15,738 nucleotides of DNA from Eshraghiella sp964441705. GTDB taxonomy: Bacteria; Bacillota; Clostridia; Lachnospirales; Lachnospiraceae. Shown here one piece after another: positions 1-8,673 of this stretch. Position numbers and translations under genes: made by a program. Every line of letters begins with the position of its first letter. Positions within the stretch are counted from its first letter, which is position 1. Below the pieces are notes generated by a model. It was not told the origin of the DNA. It saw only the letters and a list, made by a program, of their open reading frames with translations, and ran no database searches. The DNA is taken from NCBI GenBank assembly GCA_964441705.1, contig CAYTWF010000059.1, positions 1 to 15,738 on the forward strand. The letters are read 5' to 3'.

Positions 1-159
1 ACCTTCTAGTAATTTAATTAAATTATTTGTATCACAGGTTTTAGTAATTTCGAGCAAAATATCGATCGTTGGTTTTGCTACTAATCCATATACTGAAGTA
101 CTTCCAATATGATTAATTCGTTCTATATTATCTTTTCCTATCGTTTCAATGATACTTTT
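1..159 (-). pseudogene. GrpB/UPF0157 family protein, internal fragment
   Basis: Read on the minus strand from 159 down to 1, 53 codons run without a stop. They contain the family signature: an IERINHIGSTSV stretch followed by AKPTIDILLEI. This is the conserved core of GrpB/UPF0157 proteins, a nucleotidyltransferase-like family of poorly defined cellular role. The start of the protein, which should lie upstream near 160-250 on this strand, is replaced by GH43 sequence on the other strand. The rest continues past the left edge of the window. Base composition is very different from the neighbour: 43 G+C in 160 bases, against 35 in the 60 bases at 181-240. The family call is fairly secure. Whether this is a real genomic junction or a chimeric join in the assembly cannot be told from the sequence. 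Confidence 0.75.
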
Positions 160-1461
160 TACATGATCACTACCCAGTTTGCCGGCGACATCGGCAACAT
201 GGTGGTGAAAACCAAAGACCCGTTCGAAGGGTGGAGCGAAGTGCACAAGCTTGATTTTGGTGGCATCGACCCTTCCCTGTTTTTTGACGACGACGGCAAG
301 GCATACGTGATTCATAATGATGCACCCGACAGGGGCAAAGAGTTGTATGAGGGACATCGTGTAATCAAAATATGGGAATATGACCTCGAGAAAGACCAAG
401 TAATACCGGGCACCGATCAAATCATCGTGGATGGAGGAGTGGATATCACGCGAGAACCCATCTGGATTGAAGCACCCCATATATACAAAAGAGAGGGAAC
501 GTACTACCTTATGTGTGCCGAAGGGGGTACGGGTGACTGGCACAGTGAAGTGATTTTCACCAGCGACAACCCCAAAGGTCCCTATATACCGGCCAACAAC
601 AACCCTATCCTCTCACAACGCTACCTCCATCCCGACAGAGAGAACAAGGTGGACTGGGCAGGGCATGCCGACCTGGTGGAAGGTCCCGACGGAAAATATT
701 ACGGTGTTTTCCTTGCTATTCGTCCCAATGAAGAAAACAGGGTAAATACAGGCCGCGAAACATTTATCCTACCGGTAGACTGGAGTGGAAAATACCCGGT
801 ATTTGAAAATGGATTGATCCCTTTCGAACCCAAGCTAAAAATGCCGAGAGGGGTCGAAAACAAGGCCGGAAAAGATGGATTCTTTCCCAACGGCAATTTC
901 ACGTTTCACGACAATTTCCAATCAGCCGCACTGGATTACCGCTGGATTGGCGTGAGAGGCCCCCGGGAAGATTTTGTTAAAGCCAGCAGCAAAGGGATCA
1001 CCATCACTCCCTTTGAAGTCAATCTTAAAGAGGTGGCTCCCACCTCTACCCTCTTCCATCGTCAGCAACACAATAACTTTACGGCCACCACCTCCATCGA
1101 ATATAAGCCGCGATCAGAGAAGGATCTTGCAGGAATGGTCTGTTACCAAAGCGAAAGGTTCTATTACCTGTTTGGTATAACCAAAAAAGGTGATCAGGAT
1201 TATTTACTGTTAGAGCGTACAGAAAGAGGAACATCAACCACGCTTGCCACTGCCCCAATCAGAACAGACAAACCTGTAACACTTCAGGTTACTGCAAATG
1301 GAGATGAATACCGTTTCAGATACTCAATTGATGGGGAAACCTTTCATACTCTGGGAGGTCCCGTATCGGGAGATATCCTCTCTACAGATGTTGCAGGAGG
1401 CTTTACAGGTAATCTGATAGGATTACATGCCACAACAAAAAACGATGCAAAAATTGATTAA
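109..1461 (+). CDS. GH43 beta-xylosidase/arabinofuranosidase, 5'-truncated
   Basis: This is a five-bladed propeller glycosidase of family GH43, followed by a C-terminal concanavalin-like domain of the beta-xylosidase C2 type (about residues 264-450). Recognisable GH43 sequence begins only at FYMITT (residue 17, base 157). The pKa-modulating Asp54 lies in GGIDPSLF, the general-acid Glu121 in WIEAPH, and a conserved His in GHADLVE. The signal peptide and first blade, including the catalytic-base Asp, are missing: roughly 100-130 residues. The first 15 codons from the ATG at 109 are antisense to the GrpB fragment, so that ATG is not a true start. The protein also ends just after a KNDAKID tail, slightly shorter than family members that usually finish with an aromatic strand. 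The next gene follows 13 bases after the stop. The enzyme would act on xylo-oligosaccharide or arabinose side chains if intact, but as it stands it should be inactive. Confidence 0.82.
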   Translation: MINSFYIIFSYRFNDTFYMITTQFAGDIGNMVVKTKDPFEGWSEVHKLDFGGIDPSLFFDDDGKAYVIHNDAPDRGKELYEGHRVIKIWEYDLEKDQVIPGTDQIIVDGGVDITREPIWIEAPHIYKREGTYYLMCAEGGTGDWHSEVIFTSDNPKGPYIPANNNPILSQRYLHPDRENKVDWAGHADLVEGPDGKYYGVFLAIRPNEENRVNTGRETFILPVDWSGKYPVFENGLIPFEPKLKMPRGVENKAGKDGFFPNGNFTFHDNFQSAALDYRWIGVRGPREDFVKASSKGITITPFEVNLKEVAPTSTLFHRQQHNNFTATTSIEYKPRSEKDLAGMVCYQSERFYYLFGITKKGDQDYLLLERTERGTSTTLATAPIRTDKPVTLQVTANGDEYRFRYSIDGETFHTLGGPVSGDILSTDVAGGFTGNLIGLHATTKNDAKID

Positions 1462-1474
1462 ATACTATAACAAT

Positions 1475-2848
1475 ATGAACAGAAAAAACTCACTTATCAT
1501 TCTCCTTTTTATTGTGACGAGAATGATATTTATTGATTCAGTTAACTCACAAAACCCAATAGTACAGACAAAGTATACTGCCGATCCTGCACCAATGGTC
1601 TGGAACGACAGACTTTACCTCTATACCACCCATGACGAAGATGGATCAACCTGGTTTACAATGAATAACTGGAATTTATACTCTACAAACGATATGGTGA
1701 ACTGGACCGATCACGGTGCTGTTTTATCATATACCGATTTTGAGTGGGCAAGCGGTGATGCGTGGGCTCCGCAATGCATAGAAAGAGATGGTAAATTTTT
1801 TATGTATGTGCCCATGATTTCTAAATTAAACAACAGACCGGCAATAGGTGTAGCAGTAGGAGACAGTCCCATGGGTCCCTTTTATGATCCTATTGGTGCT
1901 CCTTTAGTGCAAACCGAGTGGGGCGATATCGATCCTGCCGTGTTTATAGATGACGACGGTCAGGCATATCTCTACTGGGGAAACCCCAATCTCTATTATG
2001 TGAAACTAAATGAAGATATGATATCCTACGAGGGCGATGTTGTAAGAGTGCCTATGACAGTAGAATCGTTCGGAAAGAGAGATGACGATTCGGAACGAGA
2101 AACTCTCTACGAAGAGGGACCATGGCTCTATAAGAGAAACGACATCTACTACCTGTTCTGGCCGGGCGGTCCTCTGCCTGAACATATAGGCTACTCAACA
2201 AGCGACAGCCCAACCGGTCCATGGAAGTATGGCGGTGTGGTTATGCCTGCACAGGGAGGATCTTTCACAATTCATCCCGGGGTAGTAGATTTTCGCGGCA
2301 ATACATACTTTTTCTATCACAACGCTGCCCTTCCCGGAGGCGGAGGTTTTAATCGCTCAGTTGCAGTAGAAGAGATGAGATTTAATCCTGACGGAACCAT
2401 TCCTGAAATAAACATGACAAAAGAGGGTATCACAAAAGGCTTAGCAACGTTAAACCCCTATCTGCTTAATCAGGCAGAGACAATCGCTTTCTCCGAAGGA
2501 TTTAAGTCGTCGCAGAACGACCAGGTAGGTGTTTTCGTAACCGGCAACAGAGACGGTGCCTACATAAAAGTTAGAGATGTAGATTTCGGCGAAAAGGGTG
2601 CTAAAAAGTTTTTCGCACGTGTGGCCACAACACATAATGATCCAATTACACTGGAGGTAAGACTAGGAAGTAAGGAAGGTGAAAAGATTGCTTCAGTAAG
2701 AGTTCCTCGTACAGGAGGAAGTAACCGCTGGGCAATAATCAATTCAGACGTACCGAAAGTGACAGGCGTTCATGACCTCTATTTTGTTGTAAGAGGAAAC
2801 CCGAGAAGTCACCTTATCTATTTTGACTACTGGAGATTTTCAGAGTAA
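1475..2848 (+). CDS. GH43-CBM6 arabinofuranosidase, XynD-like, exported
   Basis: This is a secreted GH43 enzyme of about 457 residues with a C-terminal CBM6-type carbohydrate-binding module (about residues 332-457, starting at NQAETIAFSEGF). The start at 1475 is chosen because it opens directly into a signal peptide (MNRKNSLIILLFIV, cleavage near VNSQ). An in-frame ATG at 1427 would add 16 charged residues and overlap the previous gene. Catalytic residues are visible: base Asp37 in YTADPAPM, modulator Asp153 in GDIDPAVF, and acid Glu214 in YEEGPW. Similarity to arabinoxylan arabinofuranohydrolases of the XynD type (TKYTADPAPMV, DMVNWTDHG) suggests removal of arabinofuranose from xylan in the periplasm or at the cell surface. 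It is a paralogue of the gene at 7267. Relative to that copy it has a longer, charged loop before the catalytic Glu (KRDDDSERE). Precise specificity cannot be read from the sequence. Confidence 0.88.
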   Translation: MNRKNSLIILLFIVTRMIFIDSVNSQNPIVQTKYTADPAPMVWNDRLYLYTTHDEDGSTWFTMNNWNLYSTNDMVNWTDHGAVLSYTDFEWASGDAWAPQCIERDGKFFMYVPMISKLNNRPAIGVAVGDSPMGPFYDPIGAPLVQTEWGDIDPAVFIDDDGQAYLYWGNPNLYYVKLNEDMISYEGDVVRVPMTVESFGKRDDDSERETLYEEGPWLYKRNDIYYLFWPGGPLPEHIGYSTSDSPTGPWKYGGVVMPAQGGSFTIHPGVVDFRGNTYFFYHNAALPGGGGFNRSVAVEEMRFNPDGTIPEINMTKEGITKGLATLNPYLLNQAETIAFSEGFKSSQNDQVGVFVTGNRDGAYIKVRDVDFGEKGAKKFFARVATTHNDPITLEVRLGSKEGEKIASVRVPRTGGSNRWAIINSDVPKVTGVHDLYFVVRGNPRSHLIYFDYWRFSE

Positions 2849-2898
2849 ACAAAGAAAAAAGAAGAAACAAATATCTGATAAAAAACAAAAACAGAACA

Positions 2899-4848
2899 AT
2901 GAAAGATTTTTTTATTTCAATTGTTATTACCCTGTTTATGTTGCCCTTCAACAAGCTCGAGGCACAGGTTGCAGCAATCGACAGCCCCGACGGAAAGCTG
3001 AAACTTGAAGTCTATCTCGAAGAGGGACAACCTCAATATACACTGGAGTATGAAGGTAAAACCATTTTAGAAAAATCGCCGCTGGGAGTCATCACCAATG
3101 AGGGTGATTTTAGTACTAACCTGGCATATGTGGGGCACGAGACCGGCGAAGTGGAGAACGGTTACACTCTTGAGACTATCAAGAAATCATCTGTTGATTA
3201 TAGGGCCAACAAATTAATCACCTCCTTCGAAGATCAGAGGGAGCGTGGACTAAATATAGTGTTCCAGGTGAGCAACAACGACGTGGCTTTTCGTTACGAG
3301 CTTCCGCAATGGGGTGAAAGAGGAGCATGCGTTGTGGAAAAAGAGGTGACAGGATTTAAGTTTCCTGAATTCACCACTACTTTCCTCTCACCCATGATGG
3401 GTGCTATGGGTGCTTTTGCCCGTACTTCACCCAGCTACGAAAGCGGCTATATCACCGATGCACCGGTAGGCAGACCCACTCATGACAATCTGGGGTACGT
3501 TTTCCCGGGTCTTTTCCGTATAGGAGACAACGGCTGGGCATTGGTCTCAGAGACCGGAGTAAGCAGTCAGTACTGCGCCTCTCATCTGAGCGACGGCACC
3601 AAAGAGGGTCTATACACTGTTGAATACCCTGACATGAGACAAAATAACGGGTTTGGAAGCACCGGTGCTCAGATCCCGCTTCCGGGTGTAACACCATGGC
3701 GTACAATTACTGTGGGCAGCGACCTGAAACCGATAGTGGAAACAACCATACCGTTCGACGTTGTTGAGCCTCTCTATGAGCCATCAATAGACTATAAGTT
3801 TGGACGCAGCACATGGAGCTGGATTGTTTGGCAAGACCAGAGTATGAACTGGGATGACCAGGTGACCTATATCGACCTCGCTTCTGAGCTTGGTTATGAA
3901 TATATCCTGATTGATGCACTGTGGGACACAAATATCGGATATGAGAGAATGGAGGATCTTATCAAATATGCCAACTCAAAGGATGTTGATGTATTTCTCT
4001 GGTATAACTCCAACGGAGCATTTAATGATGCACCGCAAGGACCTAGAAACAGAATGAATACCTCTATCGCACGCAAGGAGGAGATGAAATGGCTGCAAAA
4101 GGTTGGTGTAAAAGGTCTTAAAGTGGACTTCTTCGGCGGTGACAAACAGGAGACAATGCGTCTATATGAAGACATTCTTTCAGATGCAAATGACCATGGT
4201 CTGATGATAGTCTTTCACGGATGTACACTTCCGAGAGGATGGGAAAAGATGTATCCAAACTTTGCTGGAAGTGAAGCAGTATTAGCTTCAGAAATGTTGA
4301 TTTTCTCGCAGGATGTGCGTGAGCAAGAGGCATTCTATGCTACACTCCACCCCTTTATCCGTAACAGCGTAGCCACTATGGAGTTTGGCGGCGTATTGTT
4401 AAACAAATTCCTTAACAAAGGAAACCAAAGAGGACAGGAAAGATTAACTACCGACGTTTTTCAAATTGCAACAGGAGTGCTGTTTCAAAGCCCCATGCAA
4501 ATGTTTGCATTAACTCCTAACAATCTGACCGACACAGAAGAGTTTCTGATAGATTTCATGAAAGAAATTCCTACAACCTGGGATGAAACACTCTATGTAG
4601 ACGGATATCCCGGAAAGTACTCTGTTATTGCACGCCGATATGGCGATCAGTGGTTTATAGCAGGGGTAAGTGCACTCGACGAACCGTTGAAGCTTGAACT
4701 GAACCTGCCTATGGTTGCAGGTGAAAATGTTAATATCTACTCAGATAACAGCAATCGAGAGCCACTTTTCAACAACAGCAAAATCAATGAGAACGGTAAG
4801 GTAAGCGTTATAATTCAGCCAAGGGGCGGAGTTGTTATAAACAATTAA
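2899..4848 (+). CDS. GH97 retaining-type glycosidase (alpha-galactosidase or beta-L-arabinopyranosidase)
   Basis: A 649-residue GH97 enzyme with the usual order: signal peptide (cleavage near LEAQ, residue 23), N-terminal super-sandwich (about 25-280), TIM barrel (about 285-560) and a small C-terminal beta domain. The barrel carries GLKVDFFGG, with Asp410 at the nucleophile position of retaining GH97 members. Glu459 in AGSEAV is the likely acid/base. Inverting SusB-type alpha-glucosidases lack that Asp and use glutamates, so a starch role is unlikely. Characterised retaining GH97 enzymes remove alpha-galactose and in some cases beta-L-arabinopyranose, both side-chain sugars. The gene follows a 50-base A-rich leader (2849-2898) with no Shine-Dalgarno sequence, as is usual in Bacteroidetes. 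It ends 5 bases before the GH127/146 gene, so the two are almost certainly co-translated from one message. Family assignment is firm; the sugar is inferred. Confidence 0.9.
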   Translation: MKDFFISIVITLFMLPFNKLEAQVAAIDSPDGKLKLEVYLEEGQPQYTLEYEGKTILEKSPLGVITNEGDFSTNLAYVGHETGEVENGYTLETIKKSSVDYRANKLITSFEDQRERGLNIVFQVSNNDVAFRYELPQWGERGACVVEKEVTGFKFPEFTTTFLSPMMGAMGAFARTSPSYESGYITDAPVGRPTHDNLGYVFPGLFRIGDNGWALVSETGVSSQYCASHLSDGTKEGLYTVEYPDMRQNNGFGSTGAQIPLPGVTPWRTITVGSDLKPIVETTIPFDVVEPLYEPSIDYKFGRSTWSWIVWQDQSMNWDDQVTYIDLASELGYEYILIDALWDTNIGYERMEDLIKYANSKDVDVFLWYNSNGAFNDAPQGPRNRMNTSIARKEEMKWLQKVGVKGLKVDFFGGDKQETMRLYEDILSDANDHGLMIVFHGCTLPRGWEKMYPNFAGSEAVLASEMLIFSQDVREQEAFYATLHPFIRNSVATMEFGGVLLNKFLNKGNQRGQERLTTDVFQIATGVLFQSPMQMFALTPNNLTDTEEFLIDFMKEIPTTWDETLYVDGYPGKYSVIARRYGDQWFIAGVSALDEPLKLELNLPMVAGENVNIYSDNSNREPLFNNSKINENGKVSVIIQPRGGVVINN

Positions 4849-4853
4849 AGACT

Positions 4854-7238
4854 ATGATTAGAACAGTCGTCATTTTCTATATTTTTCTTTTTGTCTGTAT
4901 GGGATCCTTACAGGCACAGGAGAAATTATACAGCAACCAGTTTCCGCTTTCAGATGTGAAACTGCTGAATGGACGATTCAAAGAGGCGCAAGATCTCAAC
5001 CTGGAAGTGCTTCTACAGTATGATGTAGACCGTCTGCTGGCACCCTACCGCAAGGAGGCTGGACTCCCGCCGAAGGCTGAAGCCTATCCCAATTGGGATG
5101 GTCTGGATGGCCATATAGCAGGTCACTATCTTTCGGCAATGGCAATAAACTATGCGGCTACCGGAAACAGAGTCTGCAGGGAGCGAATGGAATATATGAT
5201 CTCAGAGCTAAATGAATGTCTTGAAGCAAATAAAGTTAACAATGCAGAATGGGGTATCGGCTATATCGGAGGGTTCCCCAACAGTGCTCAGTTATGGTCA
5301 TCCTTCAAAAAGGGAGATTTTGGACCCTATATGTCAGCATGGGCACCTTTCTACAACCTGCATAAGATGTATGCAGGTCTGAGAGATGCATGGCTCTATG
5401 CAGATAATGAAGATGCCAAATCTCTCTTCCTGCAATTTTGTGACTGGGGTATCGATATAACATCCGACTTCACCTACGAGCAGATGCAAAGAGTTCTGGA
5501 TATGGAGCATGGCGGTATGAATGAGGTCTTTGCCGATGCTTACCAGATTACAGACGATAAGAAATATCTGACGGCAGCTAAAAGATTTTCTCATAACAGG
5601 TTTCTTGAGCCTTTGTCTAAAGGGATAGATAATCTTGATAATAATCACGCCAACACACAGATACCCAAGTTTATCGGATTCACCCGAATTGCGGAACTGA
5701 GTGGCGACAAAGCTTATGAGAAGGCAGGACGTTTCTCCTGGGAGACCATTGTAGGGAACCGCTCTCTGGCCTTCGGAGGAAATAGTCGCCGTGAGCATTT
5801 CCCAAGCGTAGAGTCTTCCCGGGATTATATTAATGATGTTGATGGACCAGAGACCTGTAACTCCTATAACATGCTTAAGCTGACAGAGGATCTGTTCCGC
5901 ATGAGTCCTTCTGCTGGTTATGCCGACTTCTATGAACGTGCGCTGTTTAATCATATTCTCTCAACTCAGCATCCCGAGCATGGGGGATATGTCTATTTTA
6001 CTACAGCTCGTCCCCGTCATTATCGTGTCTACTCTACACCCAATAATGCAATGTGGTGTTGTGTGGGTACAGGTATGGAGAATCATAGTAAATACAATCA
6101 ATTTATCTATACTCACTCAGGCGACTCACTGTTTTTGAACCTATTCATTGCTGCGGAACTCAACTGGAGAGATAAAGGAATCACCATCAGACAAGTGACA
6201 AATTTCCCATACGAGGAGGGAACAACTCTTACCGTAACAGAGGGATCATCTAACTTTCCCTTAATGATACGCTATCCTGAATGGGTGGAAGATGGGGCGT
6301 TGAAGGTAAGCGTGAATGAACAAGAGGTAGAGTACGACCTGCTTTCATCATCCTACGTGTGCGTCAACAGGATATGGAAAAAGGGAGATGTGGTAAAGGT
6401 GGAGCTACCCATGCACAACAGAGTGGAACATCTGCCCAATGTTGAGGATTATATCGCTTTTATGCGCGGCCCCATATTATTGGGTGCAAAAACAGGGACT
6501 CACGATTTACATGGATTACTCGCCGGTGATGGCAGATGGGACCAGTATCCCGGAGGAGAAATGTTGCCGATTGACCAGGCTCCCATTCTGGTTGAAGATG
6601 ATATCAAAAATATTGGTAACAAGCTGATTCCGGTAGAAGGAAATCCTCTTCATTTCAAACTGGATGTGAAGATGGAAAATCCTATGGAGCTGACTCTGGA
6701 GCCTTTTGCAAATATTCATGATGCCAGATATATAATCTACTGGCTGGCACTTACAAACGATGGGTACAGTGCTTACAAGGACTCTCTTACGGCTGTGGAA
6801 AATGAAAAGATTGCCATAGAAAGGAGAACACTTGATTTTGTAGCACCGGGTGAACAGCAGCCGGAAACAGATCATGCAATGGAAAGTGAATTTTCATCTT
6901 CAGGTAACAGTAACAATCAGTTTTATCGTGAGGCAAACCGAGATGGCTATTTCAGTTACGAGATGAAAACTGAATCGGAGACCAACCTCAGCCTGATGGT
7001 ACGTTATTGGGGAGCTGAATGGGGAGGCAGGAAATTCGAGATCTATATTGATGACGAACTGCTGATTACCGAAGACAATACAGGTCGCTGGAATCAATCA
7101 AGATTTTTTGATGTAACCTATGCAATACCCGACAAAATGGTTGAAGGAAAAGACAAAATAAGGGTCAGGTTTCAGTCCCTGCCCGGCAACACAGCAGGTG
7201 CTGTATACTTTGTTCGATTGCTAAAACAAGAAAACTGA
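4854..7238 (+). CDS. GH127/GH146 (DUF1680) beta-L-arabinofuranosidase
   Basis: A 794-residue secreted enzyme of the DUF1680 superfamily with a signal peptide (cleavage after SLQA). An (alpha/alpha)6 barrel covers about residues 25-430, beta domains follow, and a C-terminal sandwich domain starts near residue 670. The cysteine-zinc active site is complete: Glu314 in REHF, Glu333 and Cys335 in GPETCNSYN, and Cys402-Cys403 in WCCVGTGME. These match the Glu-x-Cys plus Cys-Cys site known in HypBA1, in which the first Cys of the pair is the nucleophile. The surrounding sequence (HPEHGGYVYFTT, CCVGTGMENHSKY) looks more like the BT0349-type GH146 branch than classical GH127. Known members release terminal beta-L-arabinofuranose. 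It sits 5 bases after GH97 and 28 bases before the second GH43-CBM6. The superfamily is certain; choosing between GH127 and GH146 would need a tree. Confidence 0.9.
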   Translation: MIRTVVIFYIFLFVCMGSLQAQEKLYSNQFPLSDVKLLNGRFKEAQDLNLEVLLQYDVDRLLAPYRKEAGLPPKAEAYPNWDGLDGHIAGHYLSAMAINYAATGNRVCRERMEYMISELNECLEANKVNNAEWGIGYIGGFPNSAQLWSSFKKGDFGPYMSAWAPFYNLHKMYAGLRDAWLYADNEDAKSLFLQFCDWGIDITSDFTYEQMQRVLDMEHGGMNEVFADAYQITDDKKYLTAAKRFSHNRFLEPLSKGIDNLDNNHANTQIPKFIGFTRIAELSGDKAYEKAGRFSWETIVGNRSLAFGGNSRREHFPSVESSRDYINDVDGPETCNSYNMLKLTEDLFRMSPSAGYADFYERALFNHILSTQHPEHGGYVYFTTARPRHYRVYSTPNNAMWCCVGTGMENHSKYNQFIYTHSGDSLFLNLFIAAELNWRDKGITIRQVTNFPYEEGTTLTVTEGSSNFPLMIRYPEWVEDGALKVSVNEQEVEYDLLSSSYVCVNRIWKKGDVVKVELPMHNRVEHLPNVEDYIAFMRGPILLGAKTGTHDLHGLLAGDGRWDQYPGGEMLPIDQAPILVEDDIKNIGNKLIPVEGNPLHFKLDVKMENPMELTLEPFANIHDARYIIYWLALTNDGYSAYKDSLTAVENEKIAIERRTLDFVAPGEQQPETDHAMESEFSSSGNSNNQFYREANRDGYFSYEMKTESETNLSLMVRYWGAEWGGRKFEIYIDDELLITEDNTGRWNQSRFFDVTYAIPDKMVEGKDKIRVRFQSLPGNTAGAVYFVRLLKQEN

Positions 7239-7266
7239 TAATCATAATATTTACAAAACAAATCAT

Positions 7267-8649
7267 ATGAGACTAATTACTTATACTCTATTAAGCATTT
7301 TATTTCTATCTATAACCGGTGTTTCGGATCTTAACGCAAAAAATAAAGCACCTCCTCAACGACCAATCATACAAACTAAATATACCGCCGATCCGGCACC
7401 GATGGTCTATAACGATACTGTGTTTCTATATACATCGCACGACGAGGATGATGCGATGGGTTTTAAAATGGAAGACTGGCTGCTATACTCGTCTACCGAC
7501 ATGGTAAACTGGACCGAACACGGGGCGGTTGCCTCGTTAAAGGACTTCGACTGGGTTCCCTATGATAACGGCGCCTGGGCGGTGCAGTGTATAGAGCGAA
7601 ACGGAAAATTTTATCTCTATTGCCCCATGCCGGGCGGAGTTGGTATTGGCGTACTTGTGGCTGACACTCCATACGGACCCTTTAAAGACCCAATCGGAAA
7701 ACCGTTAATCAGAAACAGCAGTCACGATATAGACCCTACAGTCTTTATTGACGATGACGGACAGGCTTATATGTATTGGGGTAACCCTAAAGTCTATTGG
7801 GTAAAACTTAATGAAGATATGATCTCCTATTCAGGTGAGATTATGCAGGATGAGACAACTCCCGAAAACTATCAGGAGGGCCCTTGGGTATGGAAGCGCG
7901 GTGATTACTACTATATGGCTTATGCCAGCACCTGCTGTCCCGAAGGGATAGGCTATGCAATGAGCACTTCGCCCACCGGAGCATGGGAGTATAAAGGTAT
8001 GATTATGGATGCCTCAGAAAAAAGTCGCGGTAACCACCCGGGAATAATAGAATACAAAGGAAAATCATACCTGTTTGGACACAGCTACGATCTGCTTAAA
8101 CATATTACAAGCAAATTCTATGAGCGTCGCTCTGTTGATATGGATGAAATGATATATAATCCTGACGGAACAATCCAAAACCGCCGATACTGGACGGTAG
8201 AGGGACCGGATCAGGTGGGCACTCTAAACCCTTTCCAACGAGTAGAAGCAGAGACTATGGCCTGGAGTGAGGGAGTGAAAACACATTTTGAGACCGAATG
8301 GGAGGGCGACTTCGATTGGGCAAGAGGAGAAAAAATTGCCGATCGCCTGTTTGTGACCTCTATTAATCAAGGCGATTATATAATGGTTCAAGGTGTAAAT
8401 TTTGAAGAGGGTGCTAAATCGGTAGAGGTGAGCGTTTCTCCGGTTTATGGGGGACAAATAGAAATTCGTATTGATGATGTCGATGGTCCCCTAATTGCAA
8501 CCGTTGATGTGGAATTCACCCGTGAAGCGGGCATTTGGAAAGAGTTAACTGCTCCTGTTGAAGAGGTTAAGGGGGTTCATGATCTCTATTTTGTCTTTAA
8601 GGGAGAAAAAGATCTCTTCTATTTCGACTGGTGGCAGTTCTTGAAATAA
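7267..8649 (+). CDS. GH43-CBM6 arabinofuranosidase, second XynD-like paralogue
   Basis: A 460-residue paralogue of the gene at 1475, with the same architecture: signal peptide (cleavage near DLNA, residue 24), GH43 propeller (about 33-320) and C-terminal CBM6-type module (about 325-460, from RVEAETMAWSEG). Catalytic residues are Asp42 (YTADPAPM), Asp156 (HDIDPTVF) and Glu204 (YQEGPW). It differs from its sister in the loop before the catalytic Glu, which is shorter here. A vicinal Cys pair in STCCPEGIGY also replaces GGPLPEHIGY. Both lie at or near the active-site face in this family, so the two enzymes may cleave arabinose from differently substituted xylose units, as known for mono- versus double-substitution-specific GH43 enzymes. 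That split is inference. Only 24 bases separate it from the GH31 gene. Confidence 0.88.
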   Translation: MRLITYTLLSILFLSITGVSDLNAKNKAPPQRPIIQTKYTADPAPMVYNDTVFLYTSHDEDDAMGFKMEDWLLYSSTDMVNWTEHGAVASLKDFDWVPYDNGAWAVQCIERNGKFYLYCPMPGGVGIGVLVADTPYGPFKDPIGKPLIRNSSHDIDPTVFIDDDGQAYMYWGNPKVYWVKLNEDMISYSGEIMQDETTPENYQEGPWVWKRGDYYYMAYASTCCPEGIGYAMSTSPTGAWEYKGMIMDASEKSRGNHPGIIEYKGKSYLFGHSYDLLKHITSKFYERRSVDMDEMIYNPDGTIQNRRYWTVEGPDQVGTLNPFQRVEAETMAWSEGVKTHFETEWEGDFDWARGEKIADRLFVTSINQGDYIMVQGVNFEEGAKSVEVSVSPVYGGQIEIRIDDVDGPLIATVDVEFTREAGIWKELTAPVEEVKGVHDLYFVFKGEKDLFYFDWWQFLK

Positions 8650-8673
8650 TTTAACAGTTTAAAACATAGAAAA

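Noticed and set aside
109..153. ATG at 109 as the true start of the first GH43, giving a short hydrophobic leader
   Set aside because: These codons are the reverse strand of the GrpB core, and GH43 similarity begins only at about 154-157, with the catalytic-base blade absent.
1427..1474. Upstream ATG at 1427 for the first GH43-CBM6 gene
   Set aside because: It overlaps the previous gene and puts 16 polar residues before an otherwise standard signal peptide that starts at 1475.
5334..5954. 206-codon open frame on the minus strand
   Set aside because: It lies wholly inside the GH127/146 gene, which has a complete active site. The antisense product shows no domain and is a codon-bias shadow.
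6516..6875. 119-codon minus-strand open frame
   Set aside because: Antisense to the GH127/146 C-terminal region, with no leader and no recognisable protein.
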